DNA of 53,457 nt. Origin: Clostridia bacterium. GTDB lineage: Bacteria; Bacillota; Clostridia; Monoglobales; Monoglobaceae. Below the pieces are notes generated by a model. It made no database searches, was not told the origin of the DNA, and saw nothing but the letters and a program-made list of their open reading frames with translations. Where the stretch lies: positions 1 through 53,457 of the forward strand of contig JAGAIJ010000055.1 in the NCBI GenBank assembly GCA_017626595.1, read 5' to 3'. Of this stretch, positions 50,315 to 53,457 are shown piece after piece. Both the position numbers and the translations under genes were made by a program. The stretch's first letter is position 1. The number at the start of each line of letters is the position of its first letter.

Positions 50315-51145
50315 CTAAATTGCAACAGGAATATTTTTAATCTGTTCGTTTTTCTCATAGCCCACAAGCTCAAAATCATCAACTGTGAAATCGTAGAAGT
50401 TCTTAATTTCAGGGTTAATTTTAAGTTTTGGAGCGTCAAACTGCGGTCTTTCAATCATTTCCTTAATTACAGGAATGTGTCTGTCATAAATATGAGCATC
50501 AGCAATAACGTGAACAAATTCGCCAACTTCAAGACCTGAAACCTGTGCAAACATATGTACTAATATTGCATACTGACAAACATTCCAGTTATTCGCAGTT
50601 AAAATATCCTGTGAACGCTGATTTAAAATTGCGTTAAGTTTATTTCCTGTAACATTAAATGTCATACTGTAAGCACAAGGATAAAGACTCATTTCATGCA
50701 AATCCTGATGCACATATATATTTGTCATAATTCTACGGCTTGACGGATTATTTTTAAGGTCAAACAAAACTCTGTCTACCTGGTCAAACTCTCCCTCAGG
50801 GTACTTGTGCTTAACTCCAAGCTGATAACCGTAAGCCTTTCCGATTGTGCCGTTTTCATCAGCCCAGCTGTCCCAGATATGACTTTTAAGTTCAGAAACA
50901 CGATTAGATTTTTTCTGCCAAATCCATAAAAGCTCATCTATTGCACTTTTAAGATATGTAGGTCTTAAAGTCATTATCGGAAATTCTTCCTGAAGATTAT
51001 ACCTGTTAACCACACCGAATTTTTTAATTGTATGTGCAGGAGTCCCGTCTTCCCATTTTGGACGAACAGGCAAATCCTCGTCGGAATAACCATTTTCGAT
51101 TATATCTTTGCACATTTCAATAAAAATTTTATCAGCCTTACTCAT
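50315..51145 (-). CDS. thyA: Thymidylate synthase ThyA
   Basis: Makes dTMP from dUMP using methylene-tetrahydrofolate. The 276-residue product has LRPTYLKSAIDELLWI, the active-site region SLYPCAYSMTF with Cys157, NQRSQDILTANNWNVCQYA and FVHVIADAHIYDRH. The Cys-Ala-Tyr and NQRSQD forms differ from E. coli (PCHAFF, YQRSCD) but match a ThyA branch common in Firmicutes. It lies 10 bp downstream of gyrB and upstream of folA, so a gyrB-thyA-folA operon is likely. Confidence 0.96.
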   Translation of the reverse strand: MSKADKIFIEMCKDIIENGYSDEDLPVRPKWEDGTPAHTIKKFGVVNRYNLQEEFPIMTLRPTYLKSAIDELLWIWQKKSNRVSELKSHIWDSWADENGTIGKAYGYQLGVKHKYPEGEFDQVDRVLFDLKNNPSSRRIMTNIYVHQDLHEMSLYPCAYSMTFNVTGNKLNAILNQRSQDILTANNWNVCQYAILVHMFAQVSGLEVGEFVHVIADAHIYDRHIPVIKEMIERPQFDAPKLKINPEIKNFYDFTVDDFELVGYEKNEQIKNIPVAI

Positions 51146-51155
51146 TTTTTTCTCC

Positions 51156-53252
<2,097 letters not shown>

Positions 53253-53268
<16 letters not shown>

Positions 53269-53457
53269 ATCTTTTTAACTCTTCCCTCTAATGTTTTTGA
53301 TGAAATATTTGTAATATAAATTACAAAATCTTTGTCTTTCTTGCAAACAACAAAGGATTTTGGTATCTGTTCTTCTTCAACGTTTATAACATTCCCCTTA
53401 TACTGTCCCTGTCTTAAAAATTCTCTTGAATTTTTAGAAACAGTAGCAGTATCCATA
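53253..53457 (-). CDS. remB: RemB/YaaB-family protein, partial (N-terminus beyond window)
   Basis: DUF370-family DNA-binding protein related to the extracellular matrix regulators RemA and RemB. Only the last ~67 residues are present. SREFLRQGQYKGNVINVEEEQIPKSFVV and YITNISSKTLEGRVKK correspond to the YaaB C-terminus, which lies between recF and gyrB in Bacillus. The frame is open to the window edge, so the start is missing. The internal ATG near 53456 is not the true start. The stop TAA (complement of 53253-53255) sits within RNA copy B. Confidence 0.82.

Overview
The window looks like chromosome of an anaerobic, endospore-forming Clostridia-type Firmicute. Supporting signs are the AT-rich composition, AGGAGG ribosome binding sites, PolC-type polymerase, a GerA-type germination operon, a BofA homologue, a Na+-pumping oxaloacetate decarboxylase, and Firmicutes-style L13, L10 and L1 leaders. 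It is origin-proximal. The right edge has remB-gyrB, which in Bacillus-like genomes lies just after dnaA-dnaN-recF, so oriC should be a few kilobases beyond base 53457. Soj/ParA, Spo0J/ParB and two 16-bp parS sites lie at 40-41.6 kb. No tRNA, rRNA, CRISPR array, prophage or intact insertion sequence was seen.

Layout. 1-4.4 kb (minus): rplM-rpsI with an L13 leader, thiT with a TPP riboswitch, mnmG, and two tiny Cys-rich membrane proteins. 4.5-18.8 kb (plus): a VIT-like protein, rpiB, a DnaA-box cluster, ruvX, a structured RNA, a DUF1292 gene, murA, a TPR protein, a GH125 mannosidase, the oxaloacetate decarboxylase operon, a gerA-type operon with a possible small fourth subunit, and an AbrB regulator. 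18.8-22.3 kb (minus): rpmG-secE-nusG-rplK-rplA-rplJ-rplL with L1 and L10 control sites. 22.4-27.5 kb: a YkvI-like transporter (plus), then the rlmB-yifB-trmL-degV-DUF4364 cluster (minus). 27.5-32.5 kb (plus): tsaD, a radical SAM gene, bofA, a WalJ-like hydrolase and a two-component system. 32.5-41.6 kb: an SDR enzyme, secG, mgtE, a VanW protein, DUF554, an NSS transporter, a coiled-coil membrane protein, parB and parA. 41.6-53.4 kb (mostly minus): tex, ispG-polC, a DUF5662 gene, gyrB-thyA-folA and the end of remB.

The most notable signal is a structured RNA of about 180 nt present twice, between ruvX and the DUF1292 gene and between remB and gyrB. The two copies share conserved blocks, but several helices differ in sequence while keeping pairing (covariation). 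A hairpin loop can form a pseudoknot with bases just before the ribosome binding region, and the downstream start-codon region can pair with an upstream conserved block. I do not recognise it as a named family, and it behaves like a cis-acting translational switch shared by gyrB and a gene next to ruvX.

A second unexplained signal is a 14-bp palindrome, ATCTTGNNCAAGAT, found six times exactly (plus one near copy) between 16.5 and 32.7 kb, mostly inside genes. Other points of interest are an unassigned structured RNA before mgtE, a DnaA-box cluster far from the expected origin, divergent promoters sharing one palindromic -35, a convergent gene pair whose terminator encodes the last codons of both proteins, and an extracytoplasmic domain fused to the decarboxylase beta subunit.
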